Source: Laccaria trichodermophora
Lineage: Eukaryota > Basidiomycota > Agaricomycetes > Agaricales > Hydnangiaceae
Assembly (NCBI GenBank): GCA_018417955.1
Contig: JACTVC010000009.1
Coordinates: forward strand, 1,054,001-1,118,000
Length of the DNA stretch: 64,000 bases
Reading direction: 5' to 3'
Part shown: piece after piece, positions 12,461 through 23,455 of the stretch
Position numbering within the stretch: position 1 is the first letter of the stretch
Layout of the letters: each line of letters begins with the position of its first letter
Program-made: the position numbers and the translations under genes
The notes under the pieces: generated by a model
The model's database searches: none
Told to the model about the DNA's origin: nothing
Seen by the model: only the letters and a program-made list of their open reading frames with translations

Positions 12461-13701
12461 GGCTGGATGCTAAAAAAATGTAAACAATTTGGTTTCTGGT
12501 GCAGAGTGAGTGCGTACTGAAGCAATACTCAGCGACAATGTCAACAGTAGGGGCAAGTGGGGCCCACAGGTCATGTAACTTGGCACTGGCTGCACAAATG
12601 CTCACAGCGCCCATTTTCCAAGAGGCCTCTTGCATTTCTTGCATTGGGCGCACGTTTGATTGTGCCATGATCGGTCCAGATCAACTACAATCTGGTTGAC
12701 CGATCCCAGAACAGAAAGTCGAAGCACAGAAAATCGACTGGCAGGGGCATGGCGGCATAATTTTGGTGGCAATTTTCCAAGAGGGTCCTGGCGTTGGCAT
12801 TGGGCGTATGTTCGATCGCGCCATGAGTCCTGATGGACCGCTTCAACCGACCGCAGTCTGGTTGAACGGTGTGGGCAACAACTGACTATAGTCTGGTCGA
12901 CCCAACCCAGCGACATAGAGTCTGCTGGCAGGCAGGCATGGTGGCGCTAGAGTGCTTCAAGATGTGCTCCATTTGAGGTTATATTGATTTACATTAGTTA
13001 TGTTTGTTCTCAAGTACTCAGCCAAACACCGTCGTGTTCAAACGTCTAAGTCAAACAAACCTCGGCATCATTCACTACTACAAGTTCGAGGTAAGCCAGA
13101 TCCTTGCCTCCGCAACCTGACTTTTGGTTGGTTGCAGCAACCTGACGATGCGTCGGTTGCTAGAACCTGACTTAATGTCGGTTCACTCTTAGCAGGGCAC
13201 ACTTCGTAGCCATACTCACCGAATCCCACCCAGACAATCGACCTACCACTGGGTCACCTTTGAAGTTCAACCATCGGTAAGTCGTGTTTCATTTCTTTGG
13301 TCGCACAAAGTTTCTTTGGCCAGGCATAAGTTTCTTTGGCCAGGCATGCAGCCTCGTGCCTAAGTCGCGTCTTATTTCTCATGCACCCTTCTCCGCGCCG
13401 AAGTTGTGTCCTGTTTCTTTGGCTATGCTCCCTTCCCTGCGCCTGCGACCAGACTATATGTCTGTTGCAGCAACCAGACTCTATGTCTGTTGCAGCAACC
13501 TGACTGTACAGCGGTTGCCAGACAGAATCGCATATCCTGGCGAATACTCAAGCCCAGGAATACGCACGGAGATGTGATTCTCTCATCATTCTTTCATTTG
13601 AACCCATCATCCCCTGGCGAATACTCGATCCCGGGAATACGCACGGACGGACATCAATTAACTTTTGTTTTACTTTTTGCAGGTACAGATCGCCTTCAAC
13701 T
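12461..13701. other. Region between the two cargo genes, short direct duplications
   Basis: No coding exon is convincing. Duplicated blocks include GCGCCATGA/GTGCCATGA segments with CAACCGACCGCAGTCTGGTT (about 12600-12900), GTTGCAGCAACC...GACT units (13120-13520) and CTGGCGAATACTC...GGAATACGCACGGA (13540-13660). The last part probably forms the promoter and 5' leader of cargo gene B, because its ATG is at 13702. Confidence 0.45.
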
Positions 13702-15697
13702 ATGTCCGGTAGAGCAAATTCATGTATGTATCTCTTGATGCCTTATTTCCTCCATTCAAAAAGCTGACAACTTACACAGACAGCAGCCCAGATTGCTATG
13801 GCCGCGAGCATCATGAAGACGGCGACACCAAGTGGCCCTTGAATCAACAGGATTGTGGTAAGTGACATCTGCAGTGTTTTAAGACTCTAATAACAGTTTG
13901 TTTCGTAGAGGATATCACGCCATATGACGCCCTCATCCTGGGTGAGCTCAACGAATCCTTCGCCCCTTCAACGAGGGAAATGTCCGCATTTTCTTTTCTG
14001 GGTGGTCAATTGGTGCCCAGACGAGGCGTCGTCACTTCCCCCAACGTGTCTTGGTTGCCCTTCATCACAGTAGCTCCTTTGCCCGTTCGAGCCCACGCCA
14101 ATGGTCGATTCGCACATGCCGACTTCACCATCTGTCCCCAATGGTGGTTCAGCAAAACCGCCCACCTCACCTTTGTGCTGCGGCGGCCACTTGAGCAAGA
14201 CATAAACAACCACCCCCTTCATTGGCTTTGGTGGGATGTCCAACCCAGACATTTTAAGCCTGTGGAAGGCTCGGCTTTTCAAGACCTAGGGACTCTGGAT
14301 GAGAAGATCGCAAGCGTCATGAGGTCAGAGGCTAAAAAGCTCCATTCCCAAGTAGCTGAGGTTGCCCACACCAAAGACGCCAAAATCTGTGGGGGTTTAT
14401 TCTTCATGGCCAACTGGATGCGCGATGCTTTGGGCCGCCTCTCACTTACATCCTTCTACTACCAGGATTTAGTCTGGCACGTCGCCAGCTTCCAATGCCT
14501 GTACATGGAAACCCTTGCGATGGTTGACTGGTTCAAAACCTGGGAGGCTCACCTGCTTGAACCTAACCACCAGGTCTACCCCGTTGATGAGACTGTGATG
14601 GGAGCCATCACTGACAGTCTCGAAACGGCAGAGACTCTGTTTTGCATTGGGGCGCCTGTTTGGCTGGTTCGTACCCCAGCCGAAATCCCTCCACAAATCA
14701 ACATTTTGAATGTACGCCCACCAACCCCAAAAAGCATTGCCACCCTCCACGATTGCCGTCCTTCTGAGGTGGACCCCCGTGAACTCTGTCTCGATGACTA
14801 TCCAGAACGCCCTTTTCCCAACATCACGACTGCATCCCCTCGAAGCACTCTTTATATACAGGCATGTCAGGCGCATTTCAAAGGGTTTCTGGGGCCAGAA
14901 GACCTGAAGCCGGTTGTGACGGAGCCGCACAGTGGCTCGTTATCCATAGAGCCGGGTGCAGGGCCCAGTTGAACAGACCGCGAAGTAGTCCAAGTCTCAC
15001 CTTGTAAGTGGTTGCTTGTCGCTTAATTCATCTTAGTTTTTGCTCACATTTGATTGCATTAGATTCAAATCCAGCTTCGTCGTCAAACAAGGCCTCAGGG
15101 AGTATGTCAGGGGGTATGTCTTGTAAACTTGCTTGCTTTTCTTCTAGTTGATCAAAATGTCTCTAAGTCACAGCATGCGTCAATCGCGATAAGTTTTGCG
15201 AGATTGAGGAGGCCTTCATACCCCCTCAATCCCTGGTGTGGAAGAAGGCGCTGCAAAACGTGAATCCCGACCCCTCCCGCATCAAGTCCTCCAAAGATCG
15301 TGTCCGTGGTTACCAGTTTCCCGACCCCTGGCTTTTTATGAAGGGAACAAACCGCAAGGCTTTCACGCTCGCTTGGCTGATTTCGCGCAGCCAGTGGCTT
15401 CAATCCTTCACGTCTCTCGATTACTCTCCATCACCCGCCCCGCATACTCAACACTGGCGTGATTTCCTGTATCATTTCTCAAAGGAGATGAATCTTGTTG
15501 ATGGTTCGCGGGCCGAGGATCTTCCAACATCGCAACACAGTAAGAAGGGTAAAACTCCGGCAAAGGGCAGTAGAAAATCAGAAAAATCGAAGCAGAATTA
15601 CGCCATCAAGCGAGGGGAGTCCCTAAAGAACACTCAAACTTGTGGGTGTGGGCCAGTGCTTTGCATGGCATGTATGAGTCCTTCCTGTGGACTCTAA
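13702..15697 (+). CDS. Cargo gene B, uncharacterised multi-copy basidiomycete-type protein, one in-frame TGA
   Basis: A five-exon model is phase-consistent: 13702-13723, 13780-13857, 13909-15003, 15063-15113 and 15174-15697, 589 codons with one internal TGA at 14970-14972. If that TGA is the true end, the product is 387 aa. Visible features are an aromatic-rich block (FMANWMRDALGRLSLTSFYY, then DLVWHVASFQCLYMETLAMV), a GAPVWLVRTP motif, and after the stop VRGYQFPDPWLFMKG, with a lysine-rich tail. It resembles, from memory, a repeated hypothetical family common in agaricomycete genomes with no known function. The strong GT-AG borders (GTATGT, GTAAGT) support a once-functional gene. It lies 2.7 kb from, and divergent to, cargo gene A. 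Confidence 0.68.
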
Positions 15698-15714
15698 ATT
15701 TAATTCTAGGAAAT

Positions 15715-16777
15715 GGGTTATGTGACCACCCTCCTGACATCCTATTAGCTGCAATGACATGTAATCACTTGATGATTTTCTTAGTTTTGTTTTATATTTG
15801 CAAATAGACCCTGAGTCTAGCCATCAATATCATAGCAACAATGTGTACTATTCCTATTTTTTTTTTTTTTTTTGATTTTATAGCAAAATTTTCCAATTTT
15901 ATAACTATTTTTCTGTTTATGGTAAAATATTCCCACAGTCCTGTTTGCATCTATCACAAGAAAGAAGATGGTTAGTTATATTTTGTGACCAATAATAGCA
16001 TGCTCCATATATCTGTGATGAATTTCCTTTTTGGGTCAAAATTCCCACAGTACCAGGAACACATCCTCTCGCTTACCTCTATAAACAACAATTGTAGCCC
16101 CTTTCCTTACCTTTACAAATATATATAAATAATGTCATGCAGACCATTCCTCATTGAGAAAAACACAAAATACTGAAAAAATTGTCATGCATTTTTGACC
16201 AATATCTCAAAGTGCAAGAAGGCTGGTCTGATGATATAGTCACATGGCATAATATGATACTATTTTTACATAGTTGTCTTGATTTTCCATATTTGGATAT
16301 GGACCCTGAACACTGGACATAGCCCCCTCATACATCATGGCAACAAAAAAGTATCATTTTGATTTTTTACTCATTTTTTTCTGATTTGCCAGCCATTTTT
16401 CATACTTTGTTCTATATTTAGATATGGACCCTGAACCCTGAACACAGCCCCTTCAACACCATGGCAACAGAGAAGATCCCTCTTAATTTTTGAGTATTTT
16501 TTTGTGATTTTCTGGCAACTTTTAGCTGGTTTCTATATTTAGATATTGACCCTGAACCCTGAACACAGCCTCCCCAACTTACTAAGCAATATTCTGATTT
16601 TTAACATATTTTTTGCCATTTTTCTTGCCATTATTCCTGATTTTATGGCTGCTTTTCTGTTTAAGGGAAAAGGTTCCTGCAGTGATGAAAGGTAAATGAA
16701 TCAATGAATGAAAATTTTGCCTAAGTCCTCAGTTGATAAAGAATGAGTCTTACTCGTAAACTCGTAAGGACTCATAA
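15715..16777 (-). repeat. Right terminal inverted repeat of the 11.5-kb element
   Basis: Inverse of 5264-6345, ending CTCGTAAGGACTCATAA. Includes a T-run at about 15858-15874. Non-coding. Confidence 0.85.
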
Positions 16778-16778
16778 C

Positions 16779-17325
16779 GACGTTTTTCGGACCCAGGGTG
16801 AAATTGGGTGAACGTCTGCATTCGATCTTCTGGTGCAATGTTTCGGTGATGGAGGGGAATACTGACAATCTGACGCCGGCGATTTCAGCGGAAATTCTGT
16901 GGAACCTATTTGAGCAAAACTTTCATTTGGAGCTTTGTATGGTCGACCAGCAAGTTTTACCGGCAAATTGGGCCTTGCAGGAATTGGCGGCAGTTCGAGA
17001 TGAGTTGGTTCGGAGGACTTTCCCTGAAGACGATGATGGATATATTGTTGGGAGATTGCCAGAGACCAATGTGGGACTCGTCACGGAGAATTGGAGGGAT
17101 CGGGCAAGGTCGGTAGAAGCTTTACGTATGCTCATCACAGGTTGGCCTGGTCCTGATGCGTGTGCACTTGCATCAATGTCAATATTTGATGGGTCTGGGA
17201 AGTTGGCAACAACGCGCGCGGACTTTGAGCATATGGAGGAAATGGCTATTGGACTGTATTGCCAAACATTCTTCGATTACTTTGGTCGTGCCCCCTCCAC
17301 CCCACATCGCATTGCTACTTCATAA
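16779..17325 (+). pseudogene. KDZ-associated ORF1, 5'-truncated copy
   Basis: This small ORF lies before the transposase and is matched by the 63279-63968 copy in E5. Conserved stretches are FWCNVSVMEGN / FWGDVAVMQGD, ENWRDR...SVEALR, GWPG and a LYCQTFFDYFGRAPSTPH end. The first visible ATG (16798) is not the true start, because homology to the other copy continues upstream (FFGPRVKL) to the junction at 16777. The beginning was therefore cut off. Function unknown; no catalytic motif was seen. It stops 206 bp before the transposase ATG. Confidence 0.7.
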
Positions 17326-17531
17326 TTGCCAACTTCATCATCTCAGATTCTCCTGCCTTGTCGGTGTTTATATCTTGCACGTTTATTTTGGTGCCTTTCT
17401 TTTTTTAATATACATGTGAACTTGCGTCTGTTTTAGGAAAGTTTTGGGGTCAGATATGAGTGCCTTGTCTGTGATTGACATTCTGCTTTCTTCCCCCCTT
17501 CTTTGTGTGTCCTTCACTCAGCCAAGTCATC

Positions 17532-20500
17532 ATGTCAATGTACAAGAAAAAACCAGCTAAGTCTTTGCCACCAGAAAATGCTGGCCTTTTTCCTGTAGAC
17601 ACTGCACCCAAATCTTTGAAGGCTCATAAAGCTGTTAAAGGAAATCTGTACACACCAGCTGGACATTTTGTCCAGCCCTTTAAGCCTGGGGTTTCCAAGA
17701 AAGCAGACCCTTTTCAGCCACTGGCAACAACTCTTACCTTTGAAAATGAAGGTGATACTGTCCAGCTACCAGGAAAAAAGCAGAAACAATTTCAGCAATG
17801 GGAAACCGAGGTTCTTCCCAGTTTAATGGAGCCGTATGTCAAACTTCTACATGAAACGGACTCCTTGCGAGATATGGTGCAAGTGCGTTCTCGAAGGGGA
17901 TGCGCTGGTTGTGGGTCAGGCAGACAATTGAATGTTGCGTGCATTTTCTTTGAGTGTATGTGTTCTAGTACATTTTGAGAAGTCACTAATAATTTTGGCA
18001 GGTATTGAGATTCTTTCCCTCTGCAATTGCACTTCCCCAGCACTTCAACTCCTTGAGCTAGGGTTCTTTCCATGTGCACCAGTTAATCCATCTCTCGCAG
18101 TGGACTTGAATATGCTCGAGTTTGTAAATGAGCTGTTTGTAAATGCAGCTCCAAATACTATGGCTTGGTGTGAAACCTTGGAGACCTTTCTTAGAAACAG
18201 AAGATACAAGTTAACAACTCGGGTATGTTTTATTTGTTTTCTGTCAATGTTTTTCCTTGCTGAAAAGTTCTTTTACTTTAGAATAGTTTGTGTCGTCGTT
18301 TTGGAAGTGCTATGCAGTGGTATGCTACTTTGATTGATAAGAAGAACCTTCTTGTCAACAATTATCTGGATGACATGAGAAGTTCAATCAAAGTTTCAAG
18401 TATTTCTTGCTTATGACAATGTTTCTTGGAACTAAAAACTTTTCAAACAGAAGACTATGAGATTGAGCAAGGTATTTCTTTTTCTGGCTCAGTCAAAATA
18501 TATTTCTGCTGCAACTCAAACATTTTTTCACAGATGAAGAAATGGACCAAGGTTTTTTTCTTTAATCAGAAAGATTTGTGTAATTCTAACTTTTTTTGAA
18601 AAGATAAAAATGTTGGAATGGAACAAGGTTTCTGTTTTTGCTCTTGATATAAGAAATCTTTCTGCTGACAATAAAACTTTTTTTTGCAGATGAAAACATT
18701 GAAATGGCTGATGGCATTTATTTTCTTTTAAGTGAAAACTTCTTATGCTAATTCTTTTTTTGTGTAACACAGATAATATTTATCAAGGTTTTTTTTCCCT
18801 CATTTTTGGCTCAGAAAAAGTTTTATATCTAACTGTTTTCACATTTTTTTAGAAGATAATATTGAAATCGGTATGTGGTTTTTTGTCCAGTGAAAGGAAT
18901 GTACTGGAGCAAATGTTTAGATGAGGATATACACACTGCTGCACCAAACTTGGAAAGACCAAGTGATTTTCTGAGAGGACGGTGTCCTTTGTGCTTTGGT
19001 GGAAAAGATTCGTCAAAGCCTGATGATTTGTATGTGGAATTTGTTGGCAACACTATTATTGTGATCTCAACTTTTTTTTGTAAGGGTTGATTTCATTGTA
19101 TGCTTGGATGCTTGTTTCAAGCAAAAGTCGCGCAAGGCTCAGGGTAAAGAGCCACCTGCCCCTCGTAAGCACCCAGATACAGCATTCGTCTCTTCAGAAG
19201 ATGTCAAGGCAATGGAGGATATAGTCAATGAAATCCACCCAGAGCCCAAGTCTGGTTCAAAAGGTAAAAAGTCACAAGATACTCCTTTACAGCCTCAGAA
19301 GGATGAAAATCCTGATTTGTGTGAGCTTGGACTCAAAGTTCCAAACTCTGTGCTGAACATGTGTGGAGACTCTTTTACTGCTGCAGATGAAAAACGAGTT
19401 AAAGCTAGCACTCAGTTCTTTTCTGATACTGGACTTATGGCTCTTCTCTGTCGACATGATCATGTCTTATGGCTGGTAAACATGACTTCTGCAGGAGAGA
19501 AGCAACACTATGCTCTGGTTCTTTTAGAACATTTATTCAACCATTTACCCTCGACTGCTAGAGTGGGTGTGCTCTATGATATTGGCTGTCAGCTTCATCA
19601 TAGTTGTATTAAATGGGGCTTTCTGAAAGACTTCCATGATAGACTCATCTGGGCTATATCAGTGTTTCATGCTTATGGTCATCAATGGGCTTGCCAGCTC
19701 ATTTATCACCCAAGAAAATGTATAGGCTTTGGACTTACAGATGGTGAGGGCTGTGAGCGCTTTTGGAGCTCAATTAAACTGCTCATCCCATCACTGAGAG
19801 TTACTGGATACTATAACCATCTCTATACCTTGGATACTCAAGTGAAGCATCTGGATAAGAAGTCACTATTGAATCTTGGAGATTGGCTCAGATGCAAATG
19901 GGTTTCCATGAATACACGCAAGTCAGAAGCTCTTAGTGTTTTAGATGAGCTGGCAGATTTAGATATCACTGAAGATATTCTAAGAGAGGAATGGGCTGCT
20001 CAACTGATTGCACAGACTAAGCCAATGCCCCGTCAATCCAAGAATCTGGCAGATAAACTCATTGAAGAGATTATACAATTGAAAGAGGATACAGATTCAT
20101 GCAGTAAAGAGATATACAAGTTTGAGGGTATGATTCAATCTGGGCGGTATGAAGATGGGTGGGATGTCTCTGAAGTTAGAGTGACACTTGCTGAACTCAA
20201 AGAGAAATGCAACAAACTAGAGAAAGCCTACAAAAGTAAATGTGGAATGCTTGGAACAGATGGCCGACTCCGGCTTGATTGGTTACTGGGAAACAAATTC
20301 TTAAAAATCCGGATAAATGCCTTGGCCTTAAAAAAGAGGTTGAGAACCAGACTTCAGCAGCGAAAATTTGAACTCGATGGATTAGAAAGAGCTTACCGCA
20401 AAACAAATACCAATGGTAGGCTATAAATACTGATATCAGTATTATACCTCACTAATGACATAATGCAGATAAGAAGCTACAGGACCACTCAGTGTCTCAA

Positions 20501-21223
20501 ATCAAGCGGAAGGAACCTGGTATTCAACAGCTTGCAAAAAAATACAATGAGTTATGTGGAGAGTTGGAGGCTATGATTAAGAAGAAACAAGCACCACGTG
20601 GTGCTCATGCACCTCATCCTATTGCCAGTGATGGATTGTTCAAGCTGGATGTTGATGATGACATATGGCAAGATGTGGGCCTAGATGAGACTGATATTTC
20701 ACCTGGAGGAGAAATCCCCAAATGGTTGGGTGATGAAAATGTTCGAAAGGGAATAAAATCCATGCTTGAGTTGGATAGATGTAATGAGGAAGAAAGGAGA
20801 CTAGCATATGAGAGAAGTGCCATGCAAGATTGGCTCATTGAGGAGTGGAAATGTGTAGCAATGGCTATAAAGAAGAATATAAGTGAAGAAGTAGTCTATC
20901 AGATGGTCTTGCATGCAGAATTCTTAGCATGCTTATGCAACAACTGGCAAGACAAAACATGTATGATTGATCCTCACAAACCTATGCCAGATTCATGGGG
21001 ACCATCATTGGAAGATCTTATGGAGGCATGTAAGTTTGAAATGACTGCCATGGTTGCTGAGAATGAAAGAGAGATATATGATGATGACAATGAAGAGGAG
21101 GAAGAAGATAAGGATGATGAGGGTGATGAAGAAGAGGGTGAAGAGACAGAGTTATTGGAGGCTGTTGAGATGGTAGCTTTATCTGATGAGTTTCGAAAAA
21201 GCTATACAGACTCATTGTTTTGA
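17532..21223 (+). CDS. KDZ-family transposase with cysteine cluster, apparently intact (1025 aa)
   Basis: Catalyses cut-and-paste transposition in the nucleus. The 12-exon model is 17532-17955, 18002-18222, 18282-18399, six microexons (18451-18471, 18534-18551, 18604-18627, 18690-18713, 18773-18787, 18853-18870), 18921-19029, 19085-20415 and 20469-21223. Phases agree at every junction. One intron (after 18713) has a GC donor. The N-terminal region has a Cys cluster (GCAGCGSG..., CNCTSPALQLL, and later RCPLCFGGKD). The catalytic core shows three acidic anchors typical of KDZ: FIVCLDACFKQK, VLYDIGCQLH and TDGEGCERFW. A coiled-coil-like charged region and an acidic tail (DDDNEEEEEDKDDEGDEEEG) end the protein. 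The start follows an in-frame open stretch, and MSMYKKK is chosen because the E5 copy starts similarly. No stop or frameshift was found, so it may be active. Confidence 0.88.
18400..18920 (+). other. Run of six phase-1 microexons inside the KDZ transposase gene
   Basis: Six exons of 21, 18, 24, 24, 15 and 18 nt are separated by introns of 50-65 nt and flanked by introns 18400-18450 and 18871-18920. Every intron is phase 1 and every exon is a multiple of three. Each exon begins AT/AA and mostly ends CAAG before GT. The encoded peptides are similar (KDYEIEQ, DEEMDQ, DKNVGMEQ, DENIEMAD, DNIYQ, EDNIEI), followed by DEDIHTA on the next exon. The introns also share T-rich blocks and GGCTCAG. Spacing is 68-86 nt, which points to tandem duplication of one exon-intron unit. 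Confidence 0.75.
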
Positions 21224-21339
21224 CTATTGATAGGATGAAAGTATATGTAAATAGTGATAAGTCCTGCTTTCAGAAGAGTTATGCATTATAAAGTGTTGAA
21301 ATATATGATTTTGGATTGTAACTTCAATAAGAAACAAAA

Positions 21340-21856
21340 AAAAAAGTAATGTACAAAATGTTGAGAAAGCTGCGCCAAAAAAACCAAGTTTTTTTTTAAA
21401 ACTGGGACCCCAGATACTCTGTGACACTGGTCGGAAATGTTCTAGCCATGTGACAAGGCCAAAAGATTTTTTAGCAGTGTGACATGCTTAAAACATATCC
21501 GAGCGATGTCACACCACTGAAACATTTCTAGTCACTCTGGCACACCTCAAACATTTCTGGCCAGTTTGACTTGGCTCAAACATTTCTTACCAGTCTGACA
21601 CCCTTCAAACATTTCTTACCAGTCTGACACCCTTCAAACATTTCTGACCACTTTCACTTGACCAGGATATTTTTGAACACAATTTATCTACCCAAATATT
21701 TCTGGTCACAATATTAGAGGTCAAACATTTTCTATCAAATCCAATAATATATTTCTATCCAAAGGCCAAAAAAAAAACGGCCAGAGGATCTATTAGCCTG
21801 GATAATTTTTCAAGATTTCCTAGCTAATAGCTTGTTCAAGGTGGGTGACTGAAGTG
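21340..21856 (+). repeat. E1 right subterminal and terminal repeat
   Basis: Repeated motifs of about 30 bp (AAACATTTCT...CAGT(C/G)TGAC) run from about 21440 to 21720. They are followed by a conserved ~80-bp end ending GGTGGGTGACTGAAGTG. Nearly the same end is found on E2 and E3. Likely transposase-binding region (inference). Confidence 0.75.
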
Positions 21857-22255
21857 ATCTTTGTAGTCTGAAATGTGGACACTACTTATTCCTAAGATTC
21901 TGGAACTACAAAGGTTTGTGGTCTCAAAACTTAGCTGGTATACATCATTTTATGATGAAAAAGTTGAACAGTACAAGCTTTTGTAAGGAAAAAAGAGGAG
22001 ACTATAGTTTTGGTAGTCTCAAAAAGCTTGTACTACAAAACTTCGTAATGATAAAAGAAGAGAATACAATTTTTTGTAGTTTTTGTTGTCCCAAAAGCAA
22101 ACACTACAAAATTTTGTAATGAGAAATGCAAATTTTGGTAGTCCTGAAAAGTAGACACAACAAAATTTTCTCTTTCCAAACAGCAGAGACTACAAATCTC
22201 TGTAATGAGTACAAAGTTACCTAGTAGACTATAACTAGAACTAGTGTGCTACAGA
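21857..22255. repeat. ACTACAAAA/TTTGTAGT repeat block
   Basis: Irregular repeats of TTTGTAGT and ACTACAAA spaced 40-70 bp, related to the tandem block at 40740-41090. Non-coding. Confidence 0.6.
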
Positions 22256-23160
22256 CTTGGGCGGAAGCGTGAACTTGAACATTGACGCGAATGTCACACG
22301 CTGTGACTTCATGATGTTACGACTCCACGCCAACCCCATGACCAACCCACAACTTCCACCTCGCACAACCCACCTCAAACGACCCTGGCTGCCAACAAAC
22401 GGCAACAACTGCCCCAGAAACCACCCGCGACGAGGACAACCAGCAAAGGCCCCATGACACATAGCCACAACGACAGGACAGTCAATGTGAAGCGTTCACT
22501 CTGAACTTCTCACATAGCTGAAGCCAAGAGGGAAGGAGGAGGCAAGAATGGGTGGATCTGGGATCAACACCCATGAGTGAGCAATGAGCAGTTACAAGAT
22601 ACTCAGCTGGCCCAACATGATTATGCATACTGTAGGAAGTACAGATATACAAAGCACTACATGTAGTGCAAGAGGATGGCAAGACTGCTGACAAGATGGT
22701 GGTTCAAGACAAAAGATCAATATATTATGTAAGATATCCAAATCTAGCTATATACCACTGTTTGACTATGGCCTCTGGGCATTCCCTTCCAATCCTATAT
22801 CACAGCCAATGGAAACAACGACAGGCAAACGATGGGCAAACGACGACCGGCGCCCACAACAGTCGATGACCAGTGCTGACGAAAATCGACCAGCACCCAC
22901 GAAAATCGAGCGACATCGCTGTCAGCGACATTGTGTGATGCAGATGGACGAGGGAGGACAACAATGAATGACCATGACACGTCACGACCACAATGTGGCA
23001 ACAACGATGGTGGACGACGCGATGTTGGTGAGCGCCCACCCATCTCCCCCCCTTTTGTCACCCGAGGACGATGCCAGGTGCCACATCGCTGTTGGCAATG
23101 TGGCAACCAAACGGCAGACGATGACATGTCGTCCGCCGTTTCTGTTTATACTATGACGGT
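22256..23160. other. GC-richer unassigned segment interrupted by a solo LTR
   Basis: Around the 319-bp LTR the sequence is clearly richer in G+C than its neighbours (CACCTCGCACAACCCACC; GACGACGCGATGTTGG). It has short open frames but nothing recognisable. It may be a captured gene fragment within E2. Confidence 0.4.
22486..22804 (-). mobile_element. Solo LTR (319 bp), second copy
   Basis: Inverse of 2495-2813, with one difference noticed (TGTGAG versus TGCGAG in the matching strand). On the + strand it reads TGTGAAGCGTTC...TATATCACA. Flanks GTCAA and GCCAA match at four of five positions, consistent with an aged 5-bp duplication. Confidence 0.85.
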
Positions 23161-23455
23161 GAGCATTGTGAAATATTTCTTATTGTATTTTATTTCTTAT
23201 TGTATTTGGAAATGTTTACAAGTTCAAAGATCTTTGACTGGATAAGAAATTTTCTTCAAAAATGTTTGTACTGACAAGAAATCTTTGTGAAATATTCCTT
23301 GTTGTATTTGGAAATGTTTGGCTTGTGAAGAATTCTCTTAAATAAATGTTTGGGAGGAAGAAATGGTTTTGCAAACTATGAAATCTTTATGAAATCTTCT
23401 GGATAGTTTTGACAAGTTAAGAAAGGTTTGAGTTTCTTTTAAATGGTGAACATGG
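23161..23455. repeat. Inverted partial copy of the ~101-bp repeat
   Basis: Contains AAAGATCTTTGACTGGATAAG and AGAAATCTTTGTGAAATATTC, the inverse of the 7140-7650 array. Confidence 0.75.

Larger units (their letters stand above)
5264..16777. mobile_element. 11.5-kb GAGTCC-family DNA element with ~1-kb inverted ends
   Basis: The left end (from 5264) and right end (to 16777) are inverted repeats of about 1.05-1.1 kb, traceable to about 6345 and 15715. Both show the GTTCAGGGTTCAGGGTCCAT motifs, and both inner borders contain an AGTGATTACATG...CATTGCAGCT block. The terminus TTATGAGTCCTTATGAGTTT resembles the end of the 52446-61044 element (TTACGAGTCCTCTGAGTTT). No transposase is seen inside; the interior holds two unrelated cargo genes and several tandem repeats. 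I could not find a clean target duplication. The right end abuts coding sequence of KDZ ORF1, so the element probably inserted there, but the other half of ORF1 is not left of it. Confidence 0.75.
16778..21856 (+). mobile_element. KDZ-type DNA transposon E1, left end truncated
   Basis: The element holds ORF1 and a KDZ transposase gene in the same direction, followed 0.63 kb later by its right terminus GGTGGGTGACTGAAGTG (ending 21856). Subterminal 30-bp-scale repeats precede the terminus. The left terminus is not in the window; the left edge is the GAGTCC element at 16777. The same terminus sequence occurs on E2, E3 and E4, which ties those non-coding elements to this transposase family. Confidence 0.8.

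Noticed and set aside
11851..12668. 152-184-aa ORFs on the - strand
   Set aside because: Produced by the minisatellite; the repeated SFPPS/YSPTP-like peptides follow the DNA repeat.
7966..15697. TET/JBP dioxygenase cargo, known to travel with KDZ elements in basidiomycetes
   Set aside because: Neither cargo gene shows the HxD...H iron-binding pattern of that family that I could recognise.
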